DNA from: Candidatus Parabeggiatoa sp. nov. 2
Lineage (GTDB): Bacteria > Pseudomonadota > Gammaproteobacteria > Beggiatoales > Beggiatoaceae
NCBI GenBank assembly: GCA_002085445.1
Contig: NBMI01000032.1
Coordinates: 1-40,308 of the forward strand
Reading direction: 5' to 3'
Length of the DNA: 40,308 nucleotides
Below are positions 9,185 to 17,841 of this stretch, piece by piece. A model generated the notes under the pieces. It was not told the DNA's origin, did not search any database, and saw only the letters and a program-made list of their open reading frames with translations. Made by a program: the position numbers and the translations under genes. Within the stretch, counting starts at the first letter, position 1. Each line of letters starts with the position of its first letter.

Positions 9185-10270
9185 TTAGCGAATTTTCAGC
9201 GTTGCCAACCCTATCAGCACCAACATCACCGTAATAATCCAAAATCGCACAATCACGCGAGGTTCCGGCCACCCTTTCAATTCAAAATGATGGTGTAATG
9301 GCGCCATGCGAAACAATCGTTTGCCAGTCAATTTAAATGAAGCCACCTGTAAAATCACCGACACCGTTTCCATCACAAACACGCCACCCATAATCAGCAA
9401 TACCAACTCTTGCCGAACCACCACTGCCAAGATACCCAGTGCCGCTCCCAACGCCAGTGCGCCGATATCGCCCATAAACACTTGTGCGGGATAAGTATTA
9501 AACCAGAGAAAACCCAAACCGGCCCCTACCATCGCCCCACAAAACACCACCACCTCACCAACACCGGCCACATAAGGAATACCCAAATACTTGGCAAAGC
9601 CAGCATGTCCGGCGAGATAAGCCAAAATACCCAACGCGCCCGCCACTAACACAGTCGGCATGATAGCCAAACCATCCAAGCCATCAGTAAGATTAACCGC
9701 GTTACTCGTTCCAACAACCACAAAATAGACTAATGGCACAAACAACCAGATCGGCAAATCAAAAATGACATCTTTAAAAAAAGGCACAATCAACTGCATT
9801 TCGGCAGGAGATTTAGCCGTCATTACCAACGCCACCGCCGCGCCTAAACCCACGACGGATTGCCAAAAATATTTTTCCTTGCCCGACAAACCTTTAGAAT
9901 TGCCAAGCGCAATTTTACGATAATCATCAACCCAACCGATTGCGCCAAACAACAAAGTCACAAGCAAAACTATCCACACAAAGCGGTTAGATAAGTCGCC
10001 CCACAACAAGGTACTTACCATAATCGCCAGCAAAATCATCGCGCCACCCATCGTGGGCGTACCGGCTTTTATCAAATGCGCTTGTGGCCCATCATCGCGC
10101 ACCTGCTGGCCCATTTGATTCATGCTCAAGTTGCGAATCAATAGAGGGCCTACTATCAAAGAAATAAATAAGGCCGTGATGGCACTCAAGATGGCGCGTA
10201 AGCTGAGATATTGAAAGACATTAAAAGCACCATAAAAAGATTCGAGGTATTCGCTAATCCAAAGCAACAT
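9185..10270 (-). CDS. mraY: Phospho-N-acetylmuramoyl-pentapeptide transferase (MraY)
   Basis: MraY moves phospho-MurNAc-pentapeptide from UDP onto undecaprenyl phosphate, making lipid I at the inner membrane. The length (361 aa) matches E. coli (360). About ten hydrophobic helices are evident. Catalytic and Mg-binding residues are present: the D115-D116 pair in VDDYRK, N193-L-T-D196-G-L-D199, and the [10 protein letters not shown] loop near the C-terminus. It follows murF on the same strand after 315 bases of repeats, in canonical dcw order. No murD follows: the next thing downstream is the MITE-like element and the convergent dynamin gene. Upstream are TAACTGA units rather than a Shine-Dalgarno. 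Confidence 0.98.
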   Translation of the reverse strand: MLLWISEYLESFYGAFNVFQYLSLRAILSAITALFISLIVGPLLIRNLSMNQMGQQVRDDGPQAHLIKAGTPTMGGAMILLAIMVSTLLWGDLSNRFVWIVLLVTLLFGAIGWVDDYRKIALGNSKGLSGKEKYFWQSVVGLGAAVALVMTAKSPAEMQLIVPFFKDVIFDLPIWLFVPLVYFVVVGTSNAVNLTDGLDGLAIMPTVLVAGALGILAYLAGHAGFAKYLGIPYVAGVGEVVVFCGAMVGAGLGFLWFNTYPAQVFMGDIGALALGAALGILAVVVRQELVLLIMGGVFVMETVSVILQVASFKLTGKRLFRMAPLHHHFELKGWPEPRVIVRFWIITVMLVLIGLATLKIR

Positions 10271-10300
10271 ATCAGTTTTTTCAATTATCAGTTATCAGTG
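10271..10300. repeat. TAACTGA-type repeats directly upstream of mraY
   Basis: On the minus strand, CTGATAACTGATAATTG...AACTGATATG runs straight into the mraY start codon. The repeat takes the place where a ribosome binding site would sit. Confidence 0.7.
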
Positions 10301-10390
10301 TAGGGGGCCGGCAAAGTCTTTTTCTTGCCCACCAGCCTCATCAAATTATTCCAACGCTGAGTATAGCAGGTTATTTGGACTATCGATTTT

Positions 10391-10438
10391 GAGGGCCATA
10401 AAATACTTTGGATGCTTTCAAATTAAAATATGGCCCTC
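10391..10438 (+). repeat. GGGCCATA palindromic repeat element
   Basis: GAGGGCCATA (10391-10400) pairs with TATGGCCCTC (10429-10438); the total of 48 bases equals the 6333 copy. Upstream GGTTATTTGGACT and downstream TGTCGCACTTCATTATTA are shared with the 6333 and 36349 copies. Confidence 0.85.
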
Positions 10439-10505
10439 TGTCGCACTTCATTATTAGACTTGACTGTCGTCCAAACGCTAGGGTAGTCCTACAAACTGAT
10501 GGAAG

Positions 10506-10606
10506 AATTCACCATTCACAATTCACCATTCACAATTCACCATTCACAATTCACCATTCATCATTCATCATTCACCATTCACAATTCACAATTCACAATT
10601 CACAAT
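10506..10606. repeat. Tandem 7-bp repeats (ATTCACA / ATTCACC) overlapping the murF 3' end
   Basis: About fourteen units with strict 7-base period alternate ATTCACA, ATTCACC and ATTCATC. Read on the minus strand the array starts inside murF: the last codons and the TGA stop of murF are built from its GTGAATT units. A sister array lies at 23047-23128 on the 3' end of ftsL. Confidence 0.9.
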
Positions 10607-11980
10607 TTTAGAGAGTTCACGGATCACGGAAAAGATTTTTTCCATTTGCATGCCGCGTGAACCTTTAACCAGCAACGTAGCATGCGTGGGCAATTGAGCG
10701 CGTAAAGACTCAATCAAATCATCGTGACTGCTGGCGTGGTACGCGCCCTCACCAAAACTCTCCACCGCGTAGCGGCTCATCTCACCAATCGCCCATAAAC
10801 GTTCCACGCCAACCTCACGCGCTCGTTGTCCAGCTTCTCGATGAAACTTCGCGCTGTCTGTGCCCAGTTCATTCATATCACCAAGCACGAGCCAATACGG
10901 AGGCGTGTTATTGCTTAACACCGCAAGCGCAGCATTGAGCGAAGTGGGATTGGCATTATAAGTATCATCAATCAAAGTCATGCCATTGACTTTACTGATT
11001 TGCAAACGCCCCTTGACGGGCAGCATACGTTGCAAGCCTTGTTGTACTGTCTCTAATGAACAACCACAAGCCAGCGCACAAGCACTTGCCGCCAAAGCAC
11101 TCATAACATTATGTTGTCCAGGCAGCGGTAGATGAATAGCAATCTCACCGTTTTGAGTTTGTAAGCTGAAATCACTATTGTCATCGTTTAATTGTATATC
11201 CGTTGCCATCACATCGGCCGGGTTGTCTAACGCAAAACGGCTGATTTGGTGCGAAGTCGCCAAATCCCGCCACAGATTGGCATAAACGTCATCATTATTA
11301 ATAACAGCAACGCCGCCCGCTTTTAAATTAGAAAAAATCTCGCCTTTGGCAAGAGCAACGCCCTTAACACTACCAAACCCTTCCAAATGGGCCGGCGCAC
11401 ATTGCGTAATGGTTGCACAACTCGGTTGAGCAATATCCGTTAAGTAAGCAATTTCGCCAGGGTGATTAGCGCCCATTTCAATAACAGCATAACGATGTTT
11501 GGCCTCTAAATTAAAGAGCGTCAAAGGCACACCAATATCATTATTGAAATTGCCAAGGCTGGCTAATACACTCGCTTTTTCGCCATTAACGGCATTTGGG
11601 GCCACCTGTTCAACAAAAATCGCTCGAAGCATTTCCTTAGTCGTCGTTTTACCATTACTGCCGGTAATGGCTACCAACGGCAAATCAAAGCGTTGCCGCC
11701 ACAAACGGGCTAAATCTCCCAAAGCTTTTCGCGTATCAGCAACACGCAGACTAGGCAAATCACAAGTCACCTCGCCTGAAACAATAACAGCACTCGCACC
11801 TTTCTTTTGAGCCTCCACCACAAAATCATGGCCATCAAAACGCTCGCCACGCAAAGCCACATAAAGAACGCCCGGTTTAATTTGGCGTGTATCGGTACTG
11901 CAACCGACAAAATTAACATCCTCTCCTGAGAGGACTGCACCGAGCGCCGGTGCTATTTCACTTAAATAAAATTCTATCAT
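10586..11980 (-). CDS. murF: UDP-MurNAc-tripeptide:D-Ala-D-Ala ligase (MurF)
   Basis: MurF adds D-Ala-D-Ala to the muramyl tripeptide in the cytoplasm, the last soluble step before MraY. The Mur-ligase fold is complete: an N-terminal uridine-binding domain with STDTRQIKPG, P-loop GSNGKTTT (107-114), NNDIGVPLT, EMGANHPGEI, and the C-terminal domain with DDTYNANPTS and VLGDMNELG. At 464 aa the length is normal (E. coli 452). The start ATG is preceded by 15-bp tandem repeats with no clear ribosome binding site. The final residues (KIVNCEL) are encoded by the heptamer array, so the native C-terminus may have been replaced by repeat-derived sequence. murE lies 966 bases upstream on the same strand. 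Confidence 0.97.
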   Translation of the reverse strand: MIEFYLSEIAPALGAVLSGEDVNFVGCSTDTRQIKPGVLYVALRGERFDGHDFVVEAQKKGASAVIVSGEVTCDLPSLRVADTRKALGDLARLWRQRFDLPLVAITGSNGKTTTKEMLRAIFVEQVAPNAVNGEKASVLASLGNFNNDIGVPLTLFNLEAKHRYAVIEMGANHPGEIAYLTDIAQPSCATITQCAPAHLEGFGSVKGVALAKGEIFSNLKAGGVAVINNDDVYANLWRDLATSHQISRFALDNPADVMATDIQLNDDNSDFSLQTQNGEIAIHLPLPGQHNVMSALAASACALACGCSLETVQQGLQRMLPVKGRLQISKVNGMTLIDDTYNANPTSLNAALAVLSNNTPPYWLVLGDMNELGTDSAKFHREAGQRAREVGVERLWAIGEMSRYAVESFGEGAYHASSHDDLIESLRAQLPTHATLLVKGSRGMQMEKIFSVIRELSKIVNCEL

Positions 11981-11994
11981 TGGTTTATAGTAGG

Positions 11995-12095
11995 TTTGTA
12001 GTAGTCGCGTTTATAGTAGTCGCGTTTATAGTAGTCGCGTTTGTAGTAGTCGCGTTTATAGTAGTCGCGTTTGTAGTAGTCGCTTTAGCGACTAT
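11995..12095. repeat. 15-bp tandem repeats upstream of murF
   Basis: Six units of the form GTTTRTAGTAGTCGC lie in direct tandem and end in the palindrome TAGTCGCTTTAGCGACTA. Single copies of that palindrome type occur near 2829 and 8828. The array begins about 15 bases upstream of the murF start codon. Confidence 0.88.
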
Positions 12096-12179
12096 CACTC
12101 TCTAATCCAATAACATGAGTTCGACTTTTCTTGCTTGTTATATAAATAATCTATTAATCAATTATTTAATGACAATTAA

Positions 12180-12660
12180 TTGATAAACCCTTATTTGTGG
12201 GCCATCAACTGGAATGAATCAGTACAACTTATAGGTTTTATTATGAACAGATTAAGTCATTTTTCATTTTTCATGTTTCATTTTTCATTAAATGAAAACC
12301 CTTAACATTAATACGTTAATAAGCCTGATTTGTGGGCCATCAACTGGAATGAATCAGTACAACTTATAGGTTTTATTATGAACAGATTAACTTTCAGTTT
12401 TCAGTTTTCATTTTTCATTAAATGAAAACCCTTAACATTAATACGTTAATAAGCCTGATTTGTGGGCCATCAACTGGAATGAGTCAGTACAACTTATAGG
12501 TTTTGTTATGAACAGATTAACTCATTTTTCATTTTTCATTTTTCATTTTTCATTAAATGAAAACCCTTAACATTAATACGTTAATAAGCCTGATTTGTGG
12601 GCCATCAACTGCAATGAATCAGTACAACTTATGGGTTTTGTTATGAACTGATTGATTTAA
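12180..12660. repeat. Four tandem ~133-bp repeats with internal CATTTTT heptamers
   Basis: The word TGTGGGCCATCAACTG recurs at about 12194, 12331, 12461 and 12593. Each is followed by AATGARTCAGTACAACTTAT and then a variable number of CATTTTT heptamers, AATGAAAACCC and TTAACATTAATACGTTAATA. A single related copy in reverse orientation lies at about 20465-20535. This fills most of the 966-base murE-murF gap, which has no gene. Confidence 0.85.
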
Positions 12661-12735
12661 AATTCATTATAAATAACTATTTTACATAATTAATCATTAT
12701 ATAACTCACTGATATTTAAAATCGAACTCACGTTA

Positions 12736-12771
12736 ATAAAGAAGGTACCACAGCCCTATCGCTAAACAGTA
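12736..12771 (-). pseudogene. Duplicated fragment of the murE 3' end
   Basis: On the minus strand this stretch reads as the last residues of MurE (FSDRAVVPSLL). It matches the true gene end at 12950-12990 in the word CCACAGCCCTATCNCTAAAC. It lies about 215 bases downstream of murE and is too short to be anything but a remnant of a local duplication. Confidence 0.7.
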
Positions 12772-12804
12772 CACGACGGCGGAAATCCTCGTACCATTCA
12801 GTAC

Positions 12805-12930
12805 CATTCAGCCTTAGAATAAATTCTAAGGCTAAAAGCTAAAGCAGGCTGAAGCCAGCTAAAACTAAAAACTTAGTGCCCTTTAGGGCACTTGAGCTTT
12901 TAGACAACGGCTTTAGCCGTTGGCGTTGGG
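12805..12930. repeat. Hairpin-rich element related to 2638-2770
   Basis: It contains AGCCTTAGAAT/ATTCTAAGGCT, then GTGCCCTTTAGGGCACTTGAGC and TTTTAGACAACGGCTTTAGCCGTTG. The order matches the element at 2638. It is followed directly by the murE stop region. Confidence 0.65.
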
Positions 12931-12946
12931 ATGGTATCGAAACTCT

Positions 12947-14497
12947 CTAATCTAACAAAGAAGACACCACAGCCCTATCACTAAACGGTAAACATTGATC
13001 ACCAACTAGCTGATAATCCTCATGCCCTTTGCCAGCAATCAACACCACATCGCCCACCGCCGCCTGTTGCAGCGCATAGCGAATCGCTTCTTGTCGATCA
13101 GATATTACCGCCGTAGGTGTTGGACAACCTTGCACAATATCATCAATAATCGCTTGAGACGCCTCATGACGTGGATTATCATCCGTAATAATCACTTTAT
13201 CAGCCAAACGTTGCGCCACCTCACCCATCAATCGACGCTTACCCCGATCCCGATCACCACCACAACCAAACACGCACCATAATTGACTAATAGGCAATGG
13301 CGTAATGGGTAATTGTTGACAGCTAATTTCCCCGTTATCCTGTCCCCTTTTCTCTGTTCCGCTCAAATGAGCGCGCAACGCTAACAACGCTTTCTCCAAA
13401 GCATCCGGCGTATGGGCATAATCAATAATAACAGTAGGCTGATGCGCTTGTCCAAATCGTTCCATGCGCCCAGGCACAGCGCGAAGGGTAGTTAATTGAC
13501 TAAGAACATCTGGCAACGGAAATCCCATGCTAAGCAACACCGTGAGTGCCGCCAAAACATTACTGACATTAAACTGTCCAAACCACGGACTATATAATTG
13601 CCCATCTCCCCAACGGCTATAAACAACCAGCCGGCAACCGAGCGTATCGTAAGCACGTATTTGGGCATAAACATCAGCCATCTTATTATAGATACTATAA
13701 ATTAAAGGTATCACCGATTTTGGCAAATCGGCCAAAACGCGTTGCCCAAACGCATCATCACTATTAATCACCGCCGTTTTTAAGCCTGGCATCATAAATA
13801 ATCGCCGCTTAGCGTCGCCATATTGCCTCATCGTTTGATGATAATCTAAATGATCACGGCTTAAATTAGTCAATACCGCCGTGTCATAAACGATTCCATT
13901 GACTCGTCCTTGTGCTAACGCATGAGATGAGACTTCCATCACAACATTTTGTACATCTTGTGCCCGTAACTGAGCCAACAAGGCTTGCAGACGGATAGCA
14001 TCAGGAGTAGTATGAGAACTGCGCTGCAAAGCCCCAGAAATCCCATAGCCCAACGTGCCAAGCAAACCACAGTCGCCACTTATTAATTGTAACATTTGGG
14101 CAACTGCGTGCGTTACCGAGGTTTTGCCATTAGTACCGGTAACACCAATGACGCGCAGACTGCGCGAAGGATTGTCATAAAACCGCGCCGCAATTTCGCC
14201 AACCTGTTGAGACAAATTAGGCTGAGAAATACAAGGAACGTTGCCCGGCAACATTTCAACAGCCGCAACGGGTGCCTCTTTAAGTATGGCTATCGCCCCG
14301 TTTTGCAAGGCTGACTTTATATAGATTTCGCCATGTGTTTGCGTGCCCGCGAGTGCAAAAAACAAATCGCCGGGGCGCACGACTCGGCTATCCAAAGTTA
14401 AACCCGTCACTTCGCTATCAAGCTCAGTGGGCAATTCATGGATTAATTGACTGAGAATACAACGGATTTTGGGAATAAACAGATTTGCTCTAGGCAT
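12947..14497 (-). CDS. murE: UDP-MurNAc-L-Ala-D-Glu:meso-diaminopimelate ligase (MurE)
   Basis: MurE adds the third peptide residue of the peptidoglycan precursor. I choose the ATG at 14497 (516 aa, beginning MPRANLF). The frame stays open to 14728, but that extension is proline/lysine-rich repeat translation (QPKASQPKA), and E. coli MurE is 495 aa. With this start the P-loop TGTNGKTS falls at 120-127. DSRVVRPGDLF marks the uridine-binding domain, NLSRDHLDYH and VPGRMERFG are typical, and DNPR marks specificity for meso-diaminopimelate, as expected in Gram-negatives. ftsI, its usual upstream partner, lies 6.2 kb away on the same strand with other genes between. A separate promoter must therefore be assumed, probably in the 180-base gap shared with the divergent ParA-fusion gene. 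Confidence 0.96.
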   Translation of the reverse strand: MPRANLFIPKIRCILSQLIHELPTELDSEVTGLTLDSRVVRPGDLFFALAGTQTHGEIYIKSALQNGAIAILKEAPVAAVEMLPGNVPCISQPNLSQQVGEIAARFYDNPSRSLRVIGVTGTNGKTSVTHAVAQMLQLISGDCGLLGTLGYGISGALQRSSHTTPDAIRLQALLAQLRAQDVQNVVMEVSSHALAQGRVNGIVYDTAVLTNLSRDHLDYHQTMRQYGDAKRRLFMMPGLKTAVINSDDAFGQRVLADLPKSVIPLIYSIYNKMADVYAQIRAYDTLGCRLVVYSRWGDGQLYSPWFGQFNVSNVLAALTVLLSMGFPLPDVLSQLTTLRAVPGRMERFGQAHQPTVIIDYAHTPDALEKALLALRAHLSGTEKRGQDNGEISCQQLPITPLPISQLWCVFGCGGDRDRGKRRLMGEVAQRLADKVIITDDNPRHEASQAIIDDIVQGCPTPTAVISDRQEAIRYALQQAAVGDVVLIAGKGHEDYQLVGDQCLPFSDRAVVSSLLD

Positions 14498-14539
14498 TTT
14501 TGACTGCCCTTGGTAAATACAAAATAATCCTCCTCTTTT

Positions 14540-14672
14540 AATTTCCAGGGGTTTTAATTTCCAGACAAGCCCCAACGGGGCGACATTAATAAAGCCTGGG
14601 GCATCGCCCCAGGCTTTAGGCTGACTGGCTTTAGGCTGACTGGCTTTGGGCTGGCAGACTAGCTTTGGGCTA
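14540..14672. repeat. GCCCC/GGGGC hairpin repeat and 15-bp GGCTTTAGGCTGACT repeats
   Basis: AGCCCCAACGGGGCGACATTAATA followed by GGGGCATCGCCCC is a dispersed element; a second copy lies at 20311-20360, with a related GGGCACCGCCCC near 23448. It runs into tandem GGCTTTAGGCTGACT units that end just before the ATG of the ParA-fusion gene, which therefore has no obvious ribosome binding site. Confidence 0.7.
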
Positions 14673-14677
14673 AAAAC

Positions 14678-16018
14678 ATGACCAAAAAATCTCCAGAAAA
14701 AATGCGTTTTGATCCTAACTGTTGTCACAATGAAAGAGAAGTTGAAAGCAAACTGATTGTGAGCTATCTTTTACCTGCTCTAGGCTACTCTATTAACTCA
14801 TGGCGACAAGAAATAAAATATAACCGATTTCGTCTAGACTTCCTAGCAGATGCCAGCCAAACGCTTGAACCTACAACAAGCGTTGTTTTTGAAGCCAAGC
14901 ACCCCGATAAGAATTTAAATGATCATATTGATCAGTTAAAACGCTACATGATAGATTTACACATTACTTATGGGTTGCTAACCAATGGCAAAGAAATTAG
15001 AATTTATCAACGCACCGAAAATCAGATTCAACTGATTTTTCACTGCTATGGCTATGGTATTGAAAACAGAATGGACGAGATTAGGGCACTAATCGCTAAA
15101 GAAACACTACTTAATCGCTCAAATCAGCAACTAGAACTTACCAAACGGAACGTTAACATGAAAATTATTGCCGTTTATCACAACAAAGGCGGCGTCGGCA
15201 AAACAACAACCGTCGTCAACCTCGCCGCCACTTTTAGCAAAGCCGGTAAAAAAGTCTTAGTGATTGATTTAGACAGCCAAGCCAACACAACTTTTGCTAC
15301 CGGTTTAGTCAACTTCGGAGACGAAGAAAAAGATAACTTGAAAGACAGTTATATTTATCATCTGTTGAAATCACGGAAAGCGTTTTCCATCTCAGAGGTA
15401 GCAAGAACTTCCCGTTTTAGTAGCCACGAGATTGATGTGATACCTTCCCATATTCTTTTGATGAAACAAGAGAATGAACTCAATCAGCTTAAATATGTTC
15501 AAGGTATGCTGATTAAGAAATTGGAGGTTGTCAAGGATAAATATGATATTGTTCTTATCGACACGCCCCCTTCGTTAAATCTATACGCCGGGCTGGCACT
15601 GATAACGGCAGATTATTTGATCATTCCCTCTGATCTCAAACCATTTGCCAACGAAGGTTTAGAAAATGTTCAGGAGTTCATTAAGGAAAACAATGAATTT
15701 CGAGAATTGCTTAATCGTTCCCCCATCCAACCCCTAGGCGTTTTGCCCACCAAAATATCAACAAATGCCAAATTCATCAAAGGCACTTTGCAGAAACGTT
15801 TGGCGTTAATTCCGCAACGCTATCAATTTGAAGTAATGGACACCATCATCTTTGAAAGAGATGATCTAGCCAAGTGTACGGAGCAAAGCTTAGATATCGG
15901 TGATATGGAAGTCGCTGATCCCAGATCAATACTTGATTTTAAATCAAGTTCCAAGTCAGTGGCGGAGTTTCAACAATTAGCTCAAGAAATTTTGCAAAAA
16001 ATCGGGGTATCTTCATGA
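14678..16018 (+). CDS. HSDR_N-like nuclease-fold domain fused to ParA ATPase
   Basis: ParA ATPases bind DNA and position cargo when stimulated by a ParB-type partner. The C-terminal part (from about residue 161) is a complete ParA: deviant Walker A KGGVGKTT (170-177), DLDSQANTT (197-205) and Walker B VLIDTPPS (292-299). Residues 10-125 form a separate domain of the type I restriction HsdR N-terminal / PD-(D/E)xK kind. It has the expected core E23 (VESKL), D54 (FRLDFLA) and E72-x-K74 (VFEAKHP), then LLTNGKEIRIYQ, so the nuclease active-site pattern looks intact. An internal ATG at 15158 could make ParA alone, but the upstream frame is fully open and well formed. Its stop overlaps the next gene's start (ATGA), which implies translational coupling. 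It lies between ftsI and murE on the opposite strand. The role is unknown: segregation, cargo positioning or a DNA-directed defence are possible. Confidence 0.85.
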   Translation: MTKKSPEKMRFDPNCCHNEREVESKLIVSYLLPALGYSINSWRQEIKYNRFRLDFLADASQTLEPTTSVVFEAKHPDKNLNDHIDQLKRYMIDLHITYGLLTNGKEIRIYQRTENQIQLIFHCYGYGIENRMDEIRALIAKETLLNRSNQQLELTKRNVNMKIIAVYHNKGGVGKTTTVVNLAATFSKAGKKVLVIDLDSQANTTFATGLVNFGDEEKDNLKDSYIYHLLKSRKAFSISEVARTSRFSSHEIDVIPSHILLMKQENELNQLKYVQGMLIKKLEVVKDKYDIVLIDTPPSLNLYAGLALITADYLIIPSDLKPFANEGLENVQEFIKENNEFRELLNRSPIQPLGVLPTKISTNAKFIKGTLQKRLALIPQRYQFEVMDTIIFERDDLAKCTEQSLDIGDMEVADPRSILDFKSSSKSVAEFQQLAQEILQKIGVSS

Positions 16019-17130
16019 AAAAAATATCACCCTCTATTGTGCTGGTTGAAGACATTCATTCATCATTACCTCGCAGCCAATTTTTGGAGGCAGATTTGGA
16101 CGAGGCAGCCCAACTTATTTTAAAAATGGAAGGCACCATCACGCCACCAATTTTATTGGAAAATGGGGTAGATTCCTATACTGTCATTGAGGGAAATTTT
16201 GAATATTATGCGGCACTGAGAGCCGAGGAAATCGATCCCCTGAAAGGTGAAACAATAAACGCCTATATTGTTGAATCTGAACAAGAAAAGGCGGCGTATG
16301 AAAAACAGATCAAAGTGTTTAGGCAACGACAATCAGTGCCGCCACCAACGCAAACACTGCCCCCAGCCGCTCCGCCGGCGCTTGATGAACCCGTTGCCAA
16401 GCCAACTGAAGCGATTCCGGATGAGTTAAAGCCATCCCTACAGCCACAACCACCAACATTGCATGATGAGCTTGATGAACCCATTGCAATGATGCCAACT
16501 GAAGCGGTTCAGAATGACAGCAAAGTGGCTTTAGAAAAGACAATGAGTACACTCGTCGCCAAAAACGAAGCTTTAGAACAGACAGTGAATAGACTCGTTG
16601 AAACCAGAGACAATAAACTACATGAAAGCCTAGAAACCTTAACGCGTTTTATGGGCGATCAACTAAAAGATATCGGCAACCAAATTCGGCAACAAGTAGG
16701 CGATCAAATAAAAGCCCTTGGCGAGCAGCTACAAATTAAAACCACACAACCCTCGCCGGCAACGCCAACACCTTTGTCTCCTGTTACTGAACCAACTCTG
16801 CCGGAAAAACCACCGATATCCCCGGTACAACCATCCATTTTGGTAGAACCACCAAAACCATCGGAGGTAATACCGGTACAACCACAACAAACCGTTATAA
16901 TCCCATCTACTCCAAAAGAACAGAAATTCATAGAAGATATCAATACATTACCTCTCTTTGAACTCCTTTCTAAATTGGAAAAGATAAAAGCGGTGAAAAC
17001 AGTTCGAGAAAACATCATCAACGAAAGACAAAAACCAACCTTTCAGCCCTTTCAATCGCGTGATGAACTCATTGAACGGATTAAAGGCTTAGGTAAAAAA
17101 AGCTTAGAAAAAATGTTAAAACGTTGGTAA
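16015..17130 (+). CDS. ParB-like partner protein with proline-rich linker and coiled coil
   Basis: The start overlaps the ParA-fusion stop, so the two are one operon. Residues 1-105 resemble a ParB/sulfiredoxin-type N-terminal domain: a TITPPILLENG strand-turn and VIEGNFEYYAALRAEEIDP, which corresponds to the ParB box normally read as GxRRxxA. The arginines of that box are not conserved, so CTP or DNA use may differ. Then come a proline-rich region with two related repeats (LDEPVAKPTEA and LDEPIAMMPTEA, about 120-165), a predicted coiled coil (about 170-235), a second proline-rich linker (about 240-300), and a basic helical C-terminal domain (IKGLGKKSLEKMLKRW). I infer that it is the adaptor that recruits or activates the ParA. 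No helix-turn-helix typical of true chromosomal ParB is evident. Confidence 0.75.
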   Translation: MKKISPSIVLVEDIHSSLPRSQFLEADLDEAAQLILKMEGTITPPILLENGVDSYTVIEGNFEYYAALRAEEIDPLKGETINAYIVESEQEKAAYEKQIKVFRQRQSVPPPTQTLPPAAPPALDEPVAKPTEAIPDELKPSLQPQPPTLHDELDEPIAMMPTEAVQNDSKVALEKTMSTLVAKNEALEQTVNRLVETRDNKLHESLETLTRFMGDQLKDIGNQIRQQVGDQIKALGEQLQIKTTQPSPATPTPLSPVTEPTLPEKPPISPVQPSILVEPPKPSEVIPVQPQQTVIIPSTPKEQKFIEDINTLPLFELLSKLEKIKAVKTVRENIINERQKPTFQPFQSRDELIERIKGLGKKSLEKMLKRW

Positions 17131-17841
17131 AACCAGAACGACAAGCAATTAATAACAACCACCACAACCTCGAAAGGGTTGAATCTGAAACGCAGTAACT
17201 CGCTACGCGAGATAATAGCCCCAGGTGGAACTTGGGAAAAAAACCACCCCAACCCCAAAGGGGTTGAATGTGAAACGCAGTAACTCGCTACGCGAGATAA
17301 TAGCCCCAAGTGAAACCCTCATCCTTATACATAAGTTTTTAAACAATTTATTTTTATTGATTTTAAAGGGTAGACTCCACGTTAGGGATTCATTAAAAAT
17401 CAATGCTCTTTTATCCGTTTATTTCGCGTATCCGTTGTACTTGTTAGGGAGCCACCTGGTATCCAAAAGACTTGTGTATAACGATGAGGATGAAACCTGG
17501 GGAAAAAAGCCAACCACCACCCGTAAATCTTTGAATGTGAATTGTTATAGAGATAACTGCACATTCAACCCCTTCAGGGTTGACGTATTTCAACGGCTTT
17601 TACCACAGGTTCCACCTGTGGCTATTATCTCGCTACGCTCGTTACTGCGTTTCACATTTTACCCCTTCAGGGTAATAATTACCTTTACCATAGCTTCCAC
17701 TAAAGCTATTCACATTTTACCCCTTCGGAGTAAAGATTAATCTATTCCTTTTTCATTATTCCTTTTTCATTATTCATTATACCCCTTCGGGGTAAAGATT
17801 AATCTAGAGTATTTCATAAAAATCATTAGTAGCGTAGCACT
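17131..17841. repeat. Repeat-filled spacer: ACCCC/GGGGT hairpins and a ~50-bp direct repeat
   Basis: GGGTTGAATNTGAAACGCAG with TAACTCGCTACGCGAG follows at about 17174-17222 and again at 17263-17310. Reverse-orientation copies of the same theme (CCACAGGTTCCACCTGTGG, CCCCTTCAGGGT) fill 17565-17680. A pair of ACCCCTTCGGGGTAAAGATTAATCTA units lies near 17718-17800. The region 17385-17503 is the second copy of the 830-945 repeat. The theme matches the tandem array at 38770-39262. No gene is seen. Confidence 0.75.

Noticed and set aside
14498..14728. 77-residue N-terminal extension of MurE
   Set aside because: The extension is QPKAS-type repeat translation, overlaps the divergent gene, and the MurE homology starts at the ATG at 14497.
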